DNA of 64,000 nt from Parasediminibacterium sp046546515 (GTDB lineage Bacteria > Bacteroidota > Bacteroidia > Chitinophagales > Chitinophagaceae): positions 1 to 64,000 of the forward strand of contig NZ_JBKHKJ010000009.1 of the NCBI RefSeq assembly GCF_046546515.1, written 5' to 3'. Both the position numbers and the translations under genes were made by a program. Below the pieces are notes generated by a model that searched no databases, was not told the DNA's origin, and was given only the letters and a program-made list of their open reading frames with translations. Every line of letters starts with the position of its first letter. Within the stretch, counting starts at the first letter, position 1. Positions 16,800-27,000 of this stretch are shown here, piece by piece.

Positions 16800-17849
16800 T
16801 TGATAAGTTACCTAATATTATTTGGCATTTTTGCGCTGATTGCCCTTTTTAGCCTAGCTACTTTGGGGAAGGATCAGCCAATGGTTATTTTTATATCCAT
16901 TGCGGCTCTCCTAATTGTAACAGCAGGCTTCAGGGACGGCACGGCTTTTAGGGACTACTCTATTTATGAATTAATGTATACTAACTACCAAAAAATTAGT
17001 TTATTGGCTTTCGAGCCAACTTTTATACTGCTGTCGGCAATAGTAAAGTATGTTTTTTTTGATAAAGTAATTGTTTTGTTTGTCTTATATGGAATTATTG
17101 GGGTTTCGGTTAAATTTTGTGCTATCAGGCAATTGTCACAATTTTATTATTTGTCTGTGCTTTTTTATTTTTCAAATTATTTTCTATTACATGAAATGAC
17201 TCAGATTAGGGCTGGCGTGGCTGCGGGTTTTTTGCTGCTTTGCATCAAGCCTATTTACAATAGGGACTTTGCCTCTTTTTTCTTTTTCAACCTCCTTGCT
17301 TTCCTTTTTCATTATTCTGCTATCATTTTTTTGCCATTCTATTTCCTACTACCCAAAAAAATGGATAGCTTGGTATATGTTTTGCTTTTAATTGGCACTT
17401 ATTTGTTGCATTTTGTAAACATACATGCCACTACAATCTTTTATCTCATCCCAGCAGAAAATTTACAGTTTAAATTAGAATCATATAAAAACCTAGTTGA
17501 ATTTAGCCTGCAGGAAAAATTAAACGTTTTCAAGCCCTTGCAGGTAGCTCGCATTGGGTTATGCTTGTTTTTATTATGGAAAAAAGATTTGATTTTTGAG
17601 CAGAACAAGTATGCTTTTATCCTGCTAAAAATATATTTTATCGCAGTTTTTGCCATCCCGCTTTTTGCCGATATCCCTACATTTGCCATCAGGTCTAGCG
17701 AGTTGCTTGGCGTGGTAGAAATTATCATGCTGCCAATGGCCATCTACGCAATAAAGGAAACAAAAATAGTTGCCCTAGCTACTGTTGCTTTATGTTTTGC
17801 TTTTTTGTGTGTCAATTTTTTTTATACCAAATTGATTGTCTTTAAGTAA
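16800..17849 (+). CDS. EpsG-like polysaccharide polymerase membrane protein
   Basis: Membrane protein of 349 aa with about nine to ten hydrophobic segments. FRDGTAFRDYSIYELMY (about 42-58) resembles the Arg/Asp-rich loop of EpsG family proteins, and a TQIRAGVAAGFLL stretch (about 136-149) fits the same family. EpsG-like proteins are thought to polymerise exopolysaccharide repeats. The start is TTG at 16800. With the gene at 2448 this gives two polymerase candidates in one cluster. Confidence 0.7.
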   Translation: MISYLILFGIFALIALFSLATLGKDQPMVIFISIAALLIVTAGFRDGTAFRDYSIYELMYTNYQKISLLAFEPTFILLSAIVKYVFFDKVIVLFVLYGIIGVSVKFCAIRQLSQFYYLSVLFYFSNYFLLHEMTQIRAGVAAGFLLLCIKPIYNRDFASFFFFNLLAFLFHYSAIIFLPFYFLLPKKMDSLVYVLLLIGTYLLHFVNIHATTIFYLIPAENLQFKLESYKNLVEFSLQEKLNVFKPLQVARIGLCLFLLWKKDLIFEQNKYAFILLKIYFIAVFAIPLFADIPTFAIRSSELLGVVEIIMLPMAIYAIKETKIVALATVALCFAFLCVNFFYTKLIVFK

Positions 17850-17857
17850 TCCCATAG

Positions 17858-17882
17858 AAATAACGGACCCGGAAGGTTATTT
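17858..17882 (+). terminator. Weak hairpin after EpsG-like gene
   Basis: AAATAAC pairs with GTTATTT around a GC-rich loop, 8 bases after the stop. There is no U tract directly after it, so termination is uncertain. Confidence 0.3.
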
Positions 17883-17970
17883 ATCCCAATGCAAGCAACA
17901 AAACAACTATTATTTTTTTTAAGTTAGCCAAATTTCTTATCCTTGCACAGTACTAAACAAAACACATTAA

Positions 17971-19080
17971 ATGAAAAAAGCGCTCATTACAGGTATTACA
18001 GGACAGGATGGTTCTTATTTAGCTGAATTATTGCTAAAAAAAGGTTACGAAGTACACGGTATCAAACGTCGTAGCTCTTTATTTAATACGGGCCGTATAG
18101 ACCATTTCTATGAGGATCCTCACATTCCAGACCGCCACTTAGTATTGCACCACGGCGATTTAACAGATAGCACCAATTTAATCAGGATTATACAAGAAGT
18201 ACAGCCCGATGAAATATACAACCTTGCTGCCATGAGCCATGTGCATGTAAGTTTTGAAGAACCAGAATACACTGCTAACGCAGATGGTATTGGTACATTA
18301 AGGATACTGGAAGCCGTTCGTTTATTAGGCTTGGTAAAGAAAACAAAAGTGTACCAAGCATCTACTTCCGAGCTATATGGCTTGGTTCAAGCAGTGCCTC
18401 AAAGCGAAACCACGCCATTTTATCCACGCAGCCCTTATGCTGTTGCTAAAATGTATGCTTACTGGATCACGGTAAACTATCGTGAGGCTTATGGCATTTT
18501 TGCTTGCAATGGCATTTTGTTCAACCACGAAAGCCCACAACGTGGCGAAACCTTCGTAACACGCAAAATAACCCGTGCAGTTGCCAAGATTGCGTTGGGT
18601 ATGCAGGACACCATATTCCTAGGCAACCTGAATGCAAGGCGCGACTGGGGCCATGCAAAAGACTATGTAGAAGGCATGTACCTGATATTGCAGCAAGAAA
18701 CACCAGAGGATTATGTATTGGCTACGGGCATTACAACAGAAATCCGTGAATTTGTAAAAATGGCTTTTGCCGAAGTGGGTATAGAAGTAGCTTTCCGTGG
18801 CGAAGCAGAAAGCGAAGAAGGTTATATCACGGCAATACATGGCGACTACCATTTGAAAATAGGTAAAGTAGTGGTAAAAGTAGATCCACGTTATTACCGT
18901 CCTACAGAAGTAGAATTGCTAATTGGCGACCCTACTAAAGCAAATACAAAACTTGGCTGGAAACCGAAGTACGACCTTGCTGCACTGGTAAAAGAAATGG
19001 TAGCCAGCGATGTGAAACTCTTTAAAGAAGAGAAACATTTAAGGGAACATGGTTTTGCACCTAAAAACGTAGCAGAATAA
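17971..19080 (+). CDS. gmd: GDP-mannose 4,6-dehydratase
   Basis: Converts GDP-D-mannose to GDP-4-keto-6-deoxy-D-mannose, the first step to GDP-L-fucose. The start KKALITGITGQDGSYLAELLLKKGYEVHGIKRRSS carries the NAD(P)-binding GxxGxxG and the RRSS signature. The catalytic triad is visible as STSELYG and YAVAKMYAYW (YxxxK), and FNHESPQRGETFVTRKI is the Gmd substrate loop. Length 369 aa is normal. The stop overlaps the start of fcl by one base (TAATG). Confidence 0.97.
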   Translation: MKKALITGITGQDGSYLAELLLKKGYEVHGIKRRSSLFNTGRIDHFYEDPHIPDRHLVLHHGDLTDSTNLIRIIQEVQPDEIYNLAAMSHVHVSFEEPEYTANADGIGTLRILEAVRLLGLVKKTKVYQASTSELYGLVQAVPQSETTPFYPRSPYAVAKMYAYWITVNYREAYGIFACNGILFNHESPQRGETFVTRKITRAVAKIALGMQDTIFLGNLNARRDWGHAKDYVEGMYLILQQETPEDYVLATGITTEIREFVKMAFAEVGIEVAFRGEAESEEGYITAIHGDYHLKIGKVVVKVDPRYYRPTEVELLIGDPTKANTKLGWKPKYDLAALVKEMVASDVKLFKEEKHLREHGFAPKNVAE

Positions 19081-20012
19081 TGGAAAAGCGTTCTAAAATA
19101 TACATAGCTGGCCATCGTGGAATGGTAGGCAGTGCTATCATAAGAAGGCTTCAGAAAGATGGTTATGACAACATCATAACTAGGACATCAAAAGAGTTAG
19201 ACTTGCGCAACCAACAGGCCGTGAACAGCTTTTTTGAAACAGAAAAGCCCGATTATGTGTTTTTAGCGGCTGCAAAAGTTGGTGGCATAGTTGCCAACAA
19301 TACCTACAGGGCGGATTTTATTTATGAAAATTTGATGATGGAAAGCAACATCATCCATGCTTCCTACGTTAATAAAGTAACAAAGTTATTGTTCTTGGGT
19401 TCGTCTTGCATTTATCCTAAACTAGCCCCGCAGCCTTTGAAAGAGGAGTACCTGCTCAGTGGCTTTTTAGAACAAACAAACCAGCCCTATGCCATTGCCA
19501 AAATAGCAGGCATAGAGTTGTGCGATGGCTACAGGGCGCAGTATGGCTGCAATTTCATTTCGGCTATGCCCACCAATTTGTATGGGCCAAATGACAATTA
19601 CGACCTGCAGAAATCGCATGTGTTGCCGGCTATGCTAAGGAAATTTATCACGGCAAAGAAAAACGGTACGCCATCAGTAGAATTGTGGGGAACTGGCACG
19701 CCTAAGCGTGAATTTTTACATGTAGATGATTTGGCAGATGCTTGTTTGTATTTAATGAGCAGTTACAATGAAAAAGGATTAGTGAATGTAGGCTGGGGGG
19801 ATGATGTTACCATCCTGGAACTGGCGCAACTGGTGAAAAAAATAGTTGGCTACGAAGGCGAACTAAAGTTTGACACCACCAAGCCCGATGGCACCCCACG
19901 CAAGTTGATGGATGTAAGCAAGCTGGAAAGCTTTGGCTGGAAAGCTTCCATAACATTGGAACAAGGGATAGGCATGGTTTATAATGAAATAAAAGACACG
20001 GAGTGGCAATAA
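19080..20012 (+). CDS. fcl: GDP-L-fucose synthase
   Basis: Bifunctional 3,5-epimerase/4-reductase that makes GDP-L-fucose from the Gmd product using NADPH. IYIAGHRGMVGSAIIRRL is the characteristic N-terminus; FLGSSCIYPK and YAIAKIAGIELC supply the S and YxxxK catalytic residues, and MPTNLYGPNDNYD is a family signature. It is 310 aa long, coupled to gmd upstream and to a glycosyltransferase downstream, each through TAATG overlaps. Confidence 0.97.
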   Translation: MEKRSKIYIAGHRGMVGSAIIRRLQKDGYDNIITRTSKELDLRNQQAVNSFFETEKPDYVFLAAAKVGGIVANNTYRADFIYENLMMESNIIHASYVNKVTKLLFLGSSCIYPKLAPQPLKEEYLLSGFLEQTNQPYAIAKIAGIELCDGYRAQYGCNFISAMPTNLYGPNDNYDLQKSHVLPAMLRKFITAKKNGTPSVELWGTGTPKREFLHVDDLADACLYLMSSYNEKGLVNVGWGDDVTILELAQLVKKIVGYEGELKFDTTKPDGTPRKLMDVSKLESFGWKASITLEQGIGMVYNEIKDTEWQ

Positions 20013-21217
20013 TGGTTGCTAAAGAAAAACCAAGGTTATTGATACTTTTGGACCGATTAGTAGTAGGAGGGCAAGCGGTAGATGTTATACCGCTTGCCTT
20101 TTATTTTAAACAAGCATTTGAGGTAAAGCTCATATACGGTGAAAAAAAACCAGATGATACCGAGGCAACGTACTTGTTGGATTTGTATCCTGGCATAGAT
20201 GCCATAAAAATACCATCGCTCAAAAAAACGCTCAACCTTGTAACTAATATTAAGGCGTGCATTGATTTAAATAGGGAAATAAAGTATTTTAAGCCCCATA
20301 TTATACACACCAATGCTGCCAAGTGTGGTGTTATTGGTCGTTTAGCTGGTTTTTACAACAAAGTGCCAGTTATTGTGCACACATTCCATGGGCATTTTTT
20401 CCATTCATACTTCAACAGGTTTTTTTCCAGCGGCATTATTGCAACAGAGAAAATACTTACCCGTATCAGCAGTGCCATCATAGCTACTAGTAGCCGGCAA
20501 ATGGACGATTTGGTGTACACTTACAAAATTGCCCCGAAAAATAAAGTAACCATTATTGGCTTAGGGATAGATGAAGGCTTTCTGGCTTCAAAAAACACTG
20601 ATTTGGCAAACAATTTTGCAGCCAAATACCAAGTTGATAGCGATACCGTTGCCATTGGCATTATTGCAAGGATTGTACAGGTAAAGAACTTCAATCTTTT
20701 TGTGGCTGTAGTAAACAAGGTTTTGCATAAAACAAATCAAAAGGTAATTTTTTTTGTAATTGGCGATGGATACTTGAAAAAAGATGTTCAACAACAACTT
20801 ACAGGGCATGGTATTGGCTTTAGCAGTGACGAAAACCCTTTGCCAAATGCACCAGTAATATTCACCTCATGGGTTTCGCAAATTGGCGAAGCATTGGCAG
20901 CGTTAGACATTGTGGTGCTAACCTCAAACAATGAAGGCACAGGCCTGTCCCTTGCCGAAAGCCAATACTGTGGCAAGCCTGTTGTAGCCACCAATGTAGG
21001 CGGTGTGCCAGACACATTGATTGATGGCAAAACAGGTTTTCTTGTGCCACCTGCTAACGCTGGCGCTTTTGCAGAAAAATTATTATGCTTAATAGAGGAC
21101 AGAGCACTGAGGCGGCAAATGGGCAATGCAGCAATGATATTTGCACGCGAAAAATTTGCCAAGAAAAAAGAAATTGAAAGCCTTACGCAATTGTATATAA
21201 AACTATTAGAACAGTAA
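20012..21217 (+). CDS. GT4 family glycosyltransferase
   Basis: GT4 (GT-B) glycosyltransferase of about 401 aa, of the EpsD-like type. RLLILLDRLVVGGQAVDVIPLA is the acceptor-domain start, HTNAAKCGVIGRLAGF and FHGHFFHSYF follow, and LTSNNEGTGLSLAESQYCGKPVVATNVGG (about 304-332) is the E-x7-E donor site. I place the start at ATG 20012, overlapping the fcl stop as TAATG, rather than the GTG three codons earlier. Position next to gmd-fcl makes a fucosyl or related 6-deoxy-sugar transfer possible but unproven. Confidence 0.87.
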   Translation: MVAKEKPRLLILLDRLVVGGQAVDVIPLAFYFKQAFEVKLIYGEKKPDDTEATYLLDLYPGIDAIKIPSLKKTLNLVTNIKACIDLNREIKYFKPHIIHTNAAKCGVIGRLAGFYNKVPVIVHTFHGHFFHSYFNRFFSSGIIATEKILTRISSAIIATSSRQMDDLVYTYKIAPKNKVTIIGLGIDEGFLASKNTDLANNFAAKYQVDSDTVAIGIIARIVQVKNFNLFVAVVNKVLHKTNQKVIFFVIGDGYLKKDVQQQLTGHGIGFSSDENPLPNAPVIFTSWVSQIGEALAALDIVVLTSNNEGTGLSLAESQYCGKPVVATNVGGVPDTLIDGKTGFLVPPANAGAFAEKLLCLIEDRALRRQMGNAAMIFAREKFAKKKEIESLTQLYIKLLEQ

Positions 21218-21351
21218 GTTTTGGCAAAGAACCAAGAAAATATTTTGTCAATACCTTGCCAATTTGCCCAAAAACACTTTTCTTTACAGGCCAACCTCAA
21301 GCAGGTTTTCACATACCTAAAAATCAAACTGTTCAAAATTTAATAACAGCA

Positions 21352-22404
21352 ATGAAAAATATATTAATTACGGGGGGTGCAGGTTTTATAGGCAGCCATG
21401 TAGTGCGTTTGTTTGTAACAAAATACCCAAGTTACAATATTATAAACCTAGATGCACTTACCTATGCGGGCAACTTGGAAAACCTGAAAGACATTGACCA
21501 AAGCCCCAACTATACATTTGAAAAAGTAAACCTTTTAGATGTAGCTGGCCTTAGCAGTGTTTTTGAGCGGCATAATATTACCGATGTTATCCATTTAGCC
21601 GCTGAAAGCCATGTGGACAGGAGCATTGAAAGCCCGCTCGATTTTGTGCATACCAATATTGTAGGTACCGTAAACCTATTGAACATTGCCAAAACAAAAT
21701 GGGGGGCAGATTTTAGCAAGCACCTCTTTTACCATATCTCTACCGATGAGGTTTATGGTGCATTGGGTGCAGAAGGGCTGTTTACAGAAACCACGCCTTA
21801 TCACCCAAATTCACCCTATTCCGCCAGCAAGGCTGCTTCCGATCATTTTGTAAGGGCTTATGCAGAAACCTATCACATCCGTACCATTATTTCCAATTGC
21901 TCCAACAATTACGGGCCTTTTCATTTCCCTGAAAAGTTAATCCCTTTGTTTATCAATAACATCATCCACAAAAAACCTTTGCCAGTTTATGGGGATGGCC
22001 TATATACAAGGGATTGGTTGTTTGTAAAAGACCACGCAACAGCTATTGATGTTATTTTCCATAATGGCAAAATAGACGATACTTATAATATTGGTGGGTT
22101 CAACGAATGGAAGAACATAGACCTAGTAAAAATACTTTGCAAGCTAATGGATGAAAAGCTAGGCAGGCAAGCAGGCGAAAGCGAGGAACTGATTACTTAT
22201 GTAAAAGACCGTCCGGGACACGACCGCCGCTATGCCATTGATGCTACCAAGCTGAATAAAGAACTAGGTTGGGCACCATCTGTTACTTTTGAGCAAGGGC
22301 TTGCCCAAACCATTGACTGGTATTTGGAAAACACAACTTGGCTGAGCAATGTAACCAGCGGTGCTTATCAAAATTATTATTCATCTATGTATTCAAACAG
22401 GTAA
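21352..22404 (+). CDS. rfbB: dTDP-glucose 4,6-dehydratase
   Basis: Converts dTDP-glucose to dTDP-4-keto-6-deoxyglucose. The start at ATG 21352 gives MKNILITGGAGFIGSHVVRLF, the canonical N-terminus; a frame extending back to 21256 adds unrelated residues. STDEVYGALG and YSASKAASDHFVRAY hold the catalytic Asp-Glu and YxxxK residues; SNCSNNYGPFHFPEKLIPL is a family signature. Length 350 aa is typical. rfbC starts 3 bases after the stop. Confidence 0.97.
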   Translation: MKNILITGGAGFIGSHVVRLFVTKYPSYNIINLDALTYAGNLENLKDIDQSPNYTFEKVNLLDVAGLSSVFERHNITDVIHLAAESHVDRSIESPLDFVHTNIVGTVNLLNIAKTKWGADFSKHLFYHISTDEVYGALGAEGLFTETTPYHPNSPYSASKAASDHFVRAYAETYHIRTIISNCSNNYGPFHFPEKLIPLFINNIIHKKPLPVYGDGLYTRDWLFVKDHATAIDVIFHNGKIDDTYNIGGFNEWKNIDLVKILCKLMDEKLGRQAGESEELITYVKDRPGHDRRYAIDATKLNKELGWAPSVTFEQGLAQTIDWYLENTTWLSNVTSGAYQNYYSSMYSNR

Positions 22405-22407
22405 AAG

Positions 22408-22965
22408 ATGAGGGTAGAGGAAACAAAATTGAAAGGCTGTTATATTATCCACGACACGGTGTTTGCCGATAGCAGGGGTTATTTCTTTGAGAGTTTCAAC
22501 AAACAGAAATTTGAATCGCTTACTGGCGCACAAATAAATTTTGTGCAAGACAACCAATCAAAATCTACCCGCGGCGTACTGCGGGGTATTCATTTTCAGC
22601 AGGGTGAACATGCACAGGCAAAGCTAGTAAGGGTATTTGAAGGGGTAGTATTGGATGTGGCTGTTGACCTACGCAAAGAGTCGCCCACATTTGGTGAATA
22701 TGTTGTAGTAGAATTAACGGGCGATAACCATGTACAGTTTTTTGTGCCGCGTGGTTTTGGCCACGGCTTTGTTGTACTTAGTGAAACAGCAACTTTTTTT
22801 TATAAATGCGATAATTTTTATAACAAAGCCAGCGAAGGCGGCTTGATATATAATGACCCAACTGTAAACATCGACTGGCAAATACCTGCAAGCGAAATAC
22901 AGATTTCAGAAAAAGACAGCATATTGCCTAATTTTGAGCAAATAAAGGAAACGGTTTACTGGTAG
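22408..22965 (+). CDS. rfbC: dTDP-4-dehydrorhamnose 3,5-epimerase
   Basis: Cupin-fold epimerase of 185 aa acting on dTDP-4-keto-6-deoxyglucose. RGVLRGIHFQQ (about 53-63) contains the conserved RGxHxQ with the catalytic His; VFEGVVLDVAVDLRKESPTFG and FVPRGFGHGFVVLSE are family blocks, and FYKCDNFYNKASEGGLIYNDP ends the active-site region. It lies directly after rfbB. Confidence 0.96.
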   Translation: MRVEETKLKGCYIIHDTVFADSRGYFFESFNKQKFESLTGAQINFVQDNQSKSTRGVLRGIHFQQGEHAQAKLVRVFEGVVLDVAVDLRKESPTFGEYVVVELTGDNHVQFFVPRGFGHGFVVLSETATFFYKCDNFYNKASEGGLIYNDPTVNIDWQIPASEIQISEKDSILPNFEQIKETVYW

Positions 22966-23071
22966 GGCGTAAGGATTGCCAACTTTCAAAAGGTTTGCAA
23001 CCCTACCCATGGTACCCACTTATTTGTTTATAGTAAAACTTTACAAGAACCATTTTTAAATCATACTTCTA

Positions 23072-23932
23072 ATGAAAGGGATTATTTTAGCAGGTGGAAG
23101 CGGCACAAGGCTCTACCCTATTACCAAGGGTATCAGCAAGCAAATAATGCCTATTTACGATAAGCCGATGATTTATTATCCCTTGTCTGTACTAATGCTG
23201 GCAGGTATTAAAGAAGTGCTTATCATAACTACCCCGGAGGATTCCGCCCAATTCCAACGCCTGCTGGGCAATGGACACGAGTTGGGGTGTAGCTTCAATT
23301 ATGCTGTACAAGAAAAACCAAACGGGCTTGCTCAGGCTTTTGTAATTGGTGCCGATTTCATTGGTACCGATAAAGTAGCTCTGGTGCTAGGCGATAATAT
23401 TTTTCATGGTGCTGGTTTTAGCAAACTCGTGCAATCTTTCAATGATGTTTCGGGTGCAGCCATTTTTGCGTATGAAGTAGGCGACCCCGAAAGGTATGGC
23501 GTAGTAGAATTTGACAAAAATTTTAAAGCTTTGTCTATCGAGGAAAAACCCGTGGCCCCAAAGTCGAACTATGCAGTGCCAGGCTTGTATTTTTACGATA
23601 ATGAGGTAGTTGAAATAGCAAAAAATATCCCAGCATCCCCAAGGGGAGAATACGAGATAACAGATGTAAACAAAGTTTACCTCGAAAATAAAAAACTCCA
23701 TGTAGGCGTGATGAACCGTGGCACAGCTTGGCTAGACACGGGTACTTTCGATTCATTAGCAGATGCCAGCGAATTTGTTAGAGTAATTGAAAAACGCCAA
23801 GGCCAAAAAATTGGCTGTATAGAAGAAGTAGCGTTCCGCATGGGCTTTATCAACCATGAGCAACTTTTGGAATTGGCCGCACGCTACGCAAAAAGCGGCT
23901 ATGGCGAATATTTAAGGAAATTGAAAGCATAA
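23072..23932 (+). CDS. rfbA: Glucose-1-phosphate thymidylyltransferase
   Basis: Makes dTDP-glucose from dTTP and glucose-1-phosphate. KGIILAGGSGTRLYPITKG is the nucleotide-binding start, KQIMPIYDKPMIYYPLS the signature, LVLGDNIFHG the metal site, and RGTAWLDTGTFDSL the late family block. Length 286 aa is normal. It is the last gene of the polysaccharide cluster: no rfbD follows, and a bidirectional terminator separates it from mfd. A gap of 106 bases after rfbC contains no clear promoter. Confidence 0.97.
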   Translation: MKGIILAGGSGTRLYPITKGISKQIMPIYDKPMIYYPLSVLMLAGIKEVLIITTPEDSAQFQRLLGNGHELGCSFNYAVQEKPNGLAQAFVIGADFIGTDKVALVLGDNIFHGAGFSKLVQSFNDVSGAAIFAYEVGDPERYGVVEFDKNFKALSIEEKPVAPKSNYAVPGLYFYDNEVVEIAKNIPASPRGEYEITDVNKVYLENKKLHVGVMNRGTAWLDTGTFDSLADASEFVRVIEKRQGQKIGCIEEVAFRMGFINHEQLLELAARYAKSGYGEYLRKLKA

Positions 23933-23938
23933 GAAAAT

Positions 23939-24005
23939 GTTCGGTTTAAAACAAAAGCGGTCACCTCGATTTTCTCGAAGTGGCCGCTTTTGTTTTAAAC
24001 CGAAC
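23939..24005. terminator. Long perfect hairpin between rfbA and mfd
   Basis: GTTCGGTTTAAAACAAAAGC pairs exactly with GCTTTTGTTTTAAACCGAAC, continuing through CGG/CCG and an inner TCGA stem; the total span is 67 bases. It lies 7 bases after rfbA and about 70 bases before the mfd stop on the other strand, so it can terminate both convergent transcripts. The arms carry A and T tracts on either side of the GC core. Confidence 0.85.
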
Positions 24006-24077
24006 ACCTAACCACACTTGTATTCGAGAATCAAAACAAATACGAAGATTGAAACTAAAAAATAGATTGACTTACAA

Positions 24078-27000
24078 CTACGCCGCCTTCACCCCCTCAT
24101 TCGCTACTATCACCCCTTTCTTCATCAACACTAAAAACCGCAACATCGCTTCCATATCCTTAATATCATCCACCACCAGCAAGAAGTTTTTTCCAGCCTG
24201 TTTTAGGCGGGCTTTGTTGGTGCCGGTTTGCAGGTAACCGAGGATATTTTTAAACAAATCCGATTCAAAATAGGGCGAGTCGTTTTTGTTGATGAAATAG
24301 CAGCGCATTGTGTTTTCTTTCAGGCTCATTTTTTCAAAGCCGAGGGTTACGGCTGCCCACCGGCAGCGGACGGTGGTAAATAAATCTTCCACCTGCGATG
24401 GGATGGCACCAAAACGGTCTACCAATTCCGTATGGAAAGCCAGCAGGGCTTCTTCGTCCTCGCAATTGTCTAACCTAGTGTAGAGAGACAAACGCTCGGT
24501 AATGCTTTCTACATAGCTATCTGGTATCAATATTTCCAGGTCGGTGTCTATGGTACAGTCGCTTACATAATCGTCTTGCTTGGCTATTTCGTCTTTAAAC
24601 AAATCCTTGAAGGATGTACGTTTCAGTTCCCGTACGGCTTCTTCCAATATTTTTTGGTACATTTCAAAACCAATCTCGGCCATAAAGCCACTTTGCTCGC
24701 CGCCTAGCAAGTTACCTGCACCACGGATGTCTAAATCCCGCATGGCTATCTGGAAACCGCTGCCCAAATCGCTGAATTGCTCTAGGGTTTGCAGGCGTTT
24801 ACGGCTGTCTGTCGGCAAAGTACTCATTGGCGGTGCCAATAAATAGCAGAATGCTTTTTTATTGCTACGCCCTACACGCCCACGCAACTGGTGCAAATCG
24901 CTTAGCCCAAAATGGTGTGCGTTGTTGATGATGATGGTGTTTACATTGGCAATGTCCACCCCGCTTTCTACAATGTTTGTACAAACCAGCACATCATATT
25001 TTCTGTCTATAAAATCTAATATCCTTTCTTCCAGTTCGTTACCTTCCAATTGGCCGTGGGCAAAACCAATGCTTATGTCCGGACATTGTGCTTGTATTAA
25101 TGCCGCCATTTCGCTCAAGCCATTTACCCGGTTATGGATAAAGAAAACCTGGCCGCCACGGTTGGTCTCATAATAAATGGCTTCCCGTATAAACTCGTCG
25201 TTAAATACTTGTATTTCCGTTTGTATCGGCTGGCGGTTGGGCGGTGGCGTATTGATAATGCTTAAATCTCTCGCACCCATCAAACTAAAATGGAGTGTTC
25301 GGGGTATAGGCGTGGCAGTAAGTGTAAGGCAGTCCACATTGGTTTTCAGCGTTTTTAATTTTTCCTTGTGGGCTACGCCAAATTTCTGCTCTTCGTCAAT
25401 GATCATCATGCCGAGGTCTTTGAATTTTACCTCTTTCCCTAGCAAGCCATGTGTGCCTATGATAATATCTACTTTGCCCTGTGCTACTTTTTCCAGCGTT
25501 TCCTTTTTCTCTTTGGCAGATTTAAAGCGGTTAATATAATCTACCGTTACCGGGAAGTCTTTCAACCGTTCCTTAAATGTTTTATAATGCTGGAAGGCAA
25601 GGATGGTGGTAGGCACCAATACAGCAGCCTGTTTGCCATCAATCACGCTTTTAAAGGCGGCACGAATGGCCACTTCGGTTTTGCCAAAGCCTACATCCCC
25701 ACAAACAAGTCTGTCCATTGGGCTAGGGCTTTCCATGTCTTTTTTCACATCGGCCACGGCTTTTGCTTGGTCGGGTGTGTCCTCGTACATAAAACTGGCT
25801 TCCAGTTCTGTTTGCATGTAGGTATCTGGTGTAAAAGCAAACCCATGCTGTGCCTTGCGTTCGGCGTATAGTTTGATGAGGTCGAAGGCTATTTCCTTCA
25901 CCTTCACCTTGGTTTTTTCCTTCAGTTTGTTCCAAACATCGCTGCCCAGCTTGTTTATTTTAGGCACCGTGCCTTCCTTGCCCGTGTATTTGGATATTTT
26001 GTGTAGAGAGTTGATGTTCACATACAAAATATCTGTGTCTTTATAAATAATCCGCACTGCTTCCTGCAACCTGCCGTTTACTTCTATTTTTTGCAATCCG
26101 CTGTATGTACCCACGCCATGGTCTATATGGGTAACATAATCACCCGGCTGCAAGTCCCGCAGGGTTTTTAGGGTTATGGCTTTGTTTTTATTATAGGCCT
26201 GTTTTACCTTGTATTTATGGTAACGCTGGAAAATCTGGTGGTCTGTATAGCAAACAATTTTCAGCTTTTCATCAATAAACCCTTCATGGATAGACGTAGG
26301 TACCGGAACAAAATTAATTTCCGTGTTCAGGTCCTTAAAAATGCTATGTAAGCGTTCCAGTTGCTTTACCTGCTCCGCAAAAATGTAGATACTATAATTA
26401 GTGGCCTCATGTCCTTTTAAGTCTTCAATTAGCAAATTGAATTGACGATTGAAAGATGGCTGCGCTCTTGTAAAAAAAGTAATGTTCGATTCATTACCAA
26501 AGTGCTGCTTATATCCAAACTCTACAATATGGCGTTGCTGTATTTGTCGCTCAATGGTGGCCACAGGCGTAAAATCCTGCAGGCTTATTTCTTTTAATAT
26601 TTTGGTTTCATCCTCGTCATCTTCCTCTTCTGCTACGGGCATGGTAGTGGTTACCTTGCCTTTTTTGCTCGTAGTAACAATGGGTGTATTGAAAGCGGCT
26701 TTCTGTGCTTCCATCTTTTCCAGAAAGATGCCCAAGTCCAATTCAGATTCCTCCAGCTTTTCCTTGATAACATCCCAGTCTTTTAGCCAAACGACCATGT
26801 TCTCGGGCAAGAATTCGAGTAGGGATACTTTGTCGCCGGTTTCAAATTGGGTTTCTACATTGGGGATGATGCTTACCTGCAAAATCTTCCGTTCGCTTAA
26901 TTGGGTTTCCGGGTCAAAGATGCGAATACTGTCCACCTCGTTGCCAAACAGCTCTACCCTGTATGGCTTTTCATTGCCGAAGGAATAAATATCCAATATG

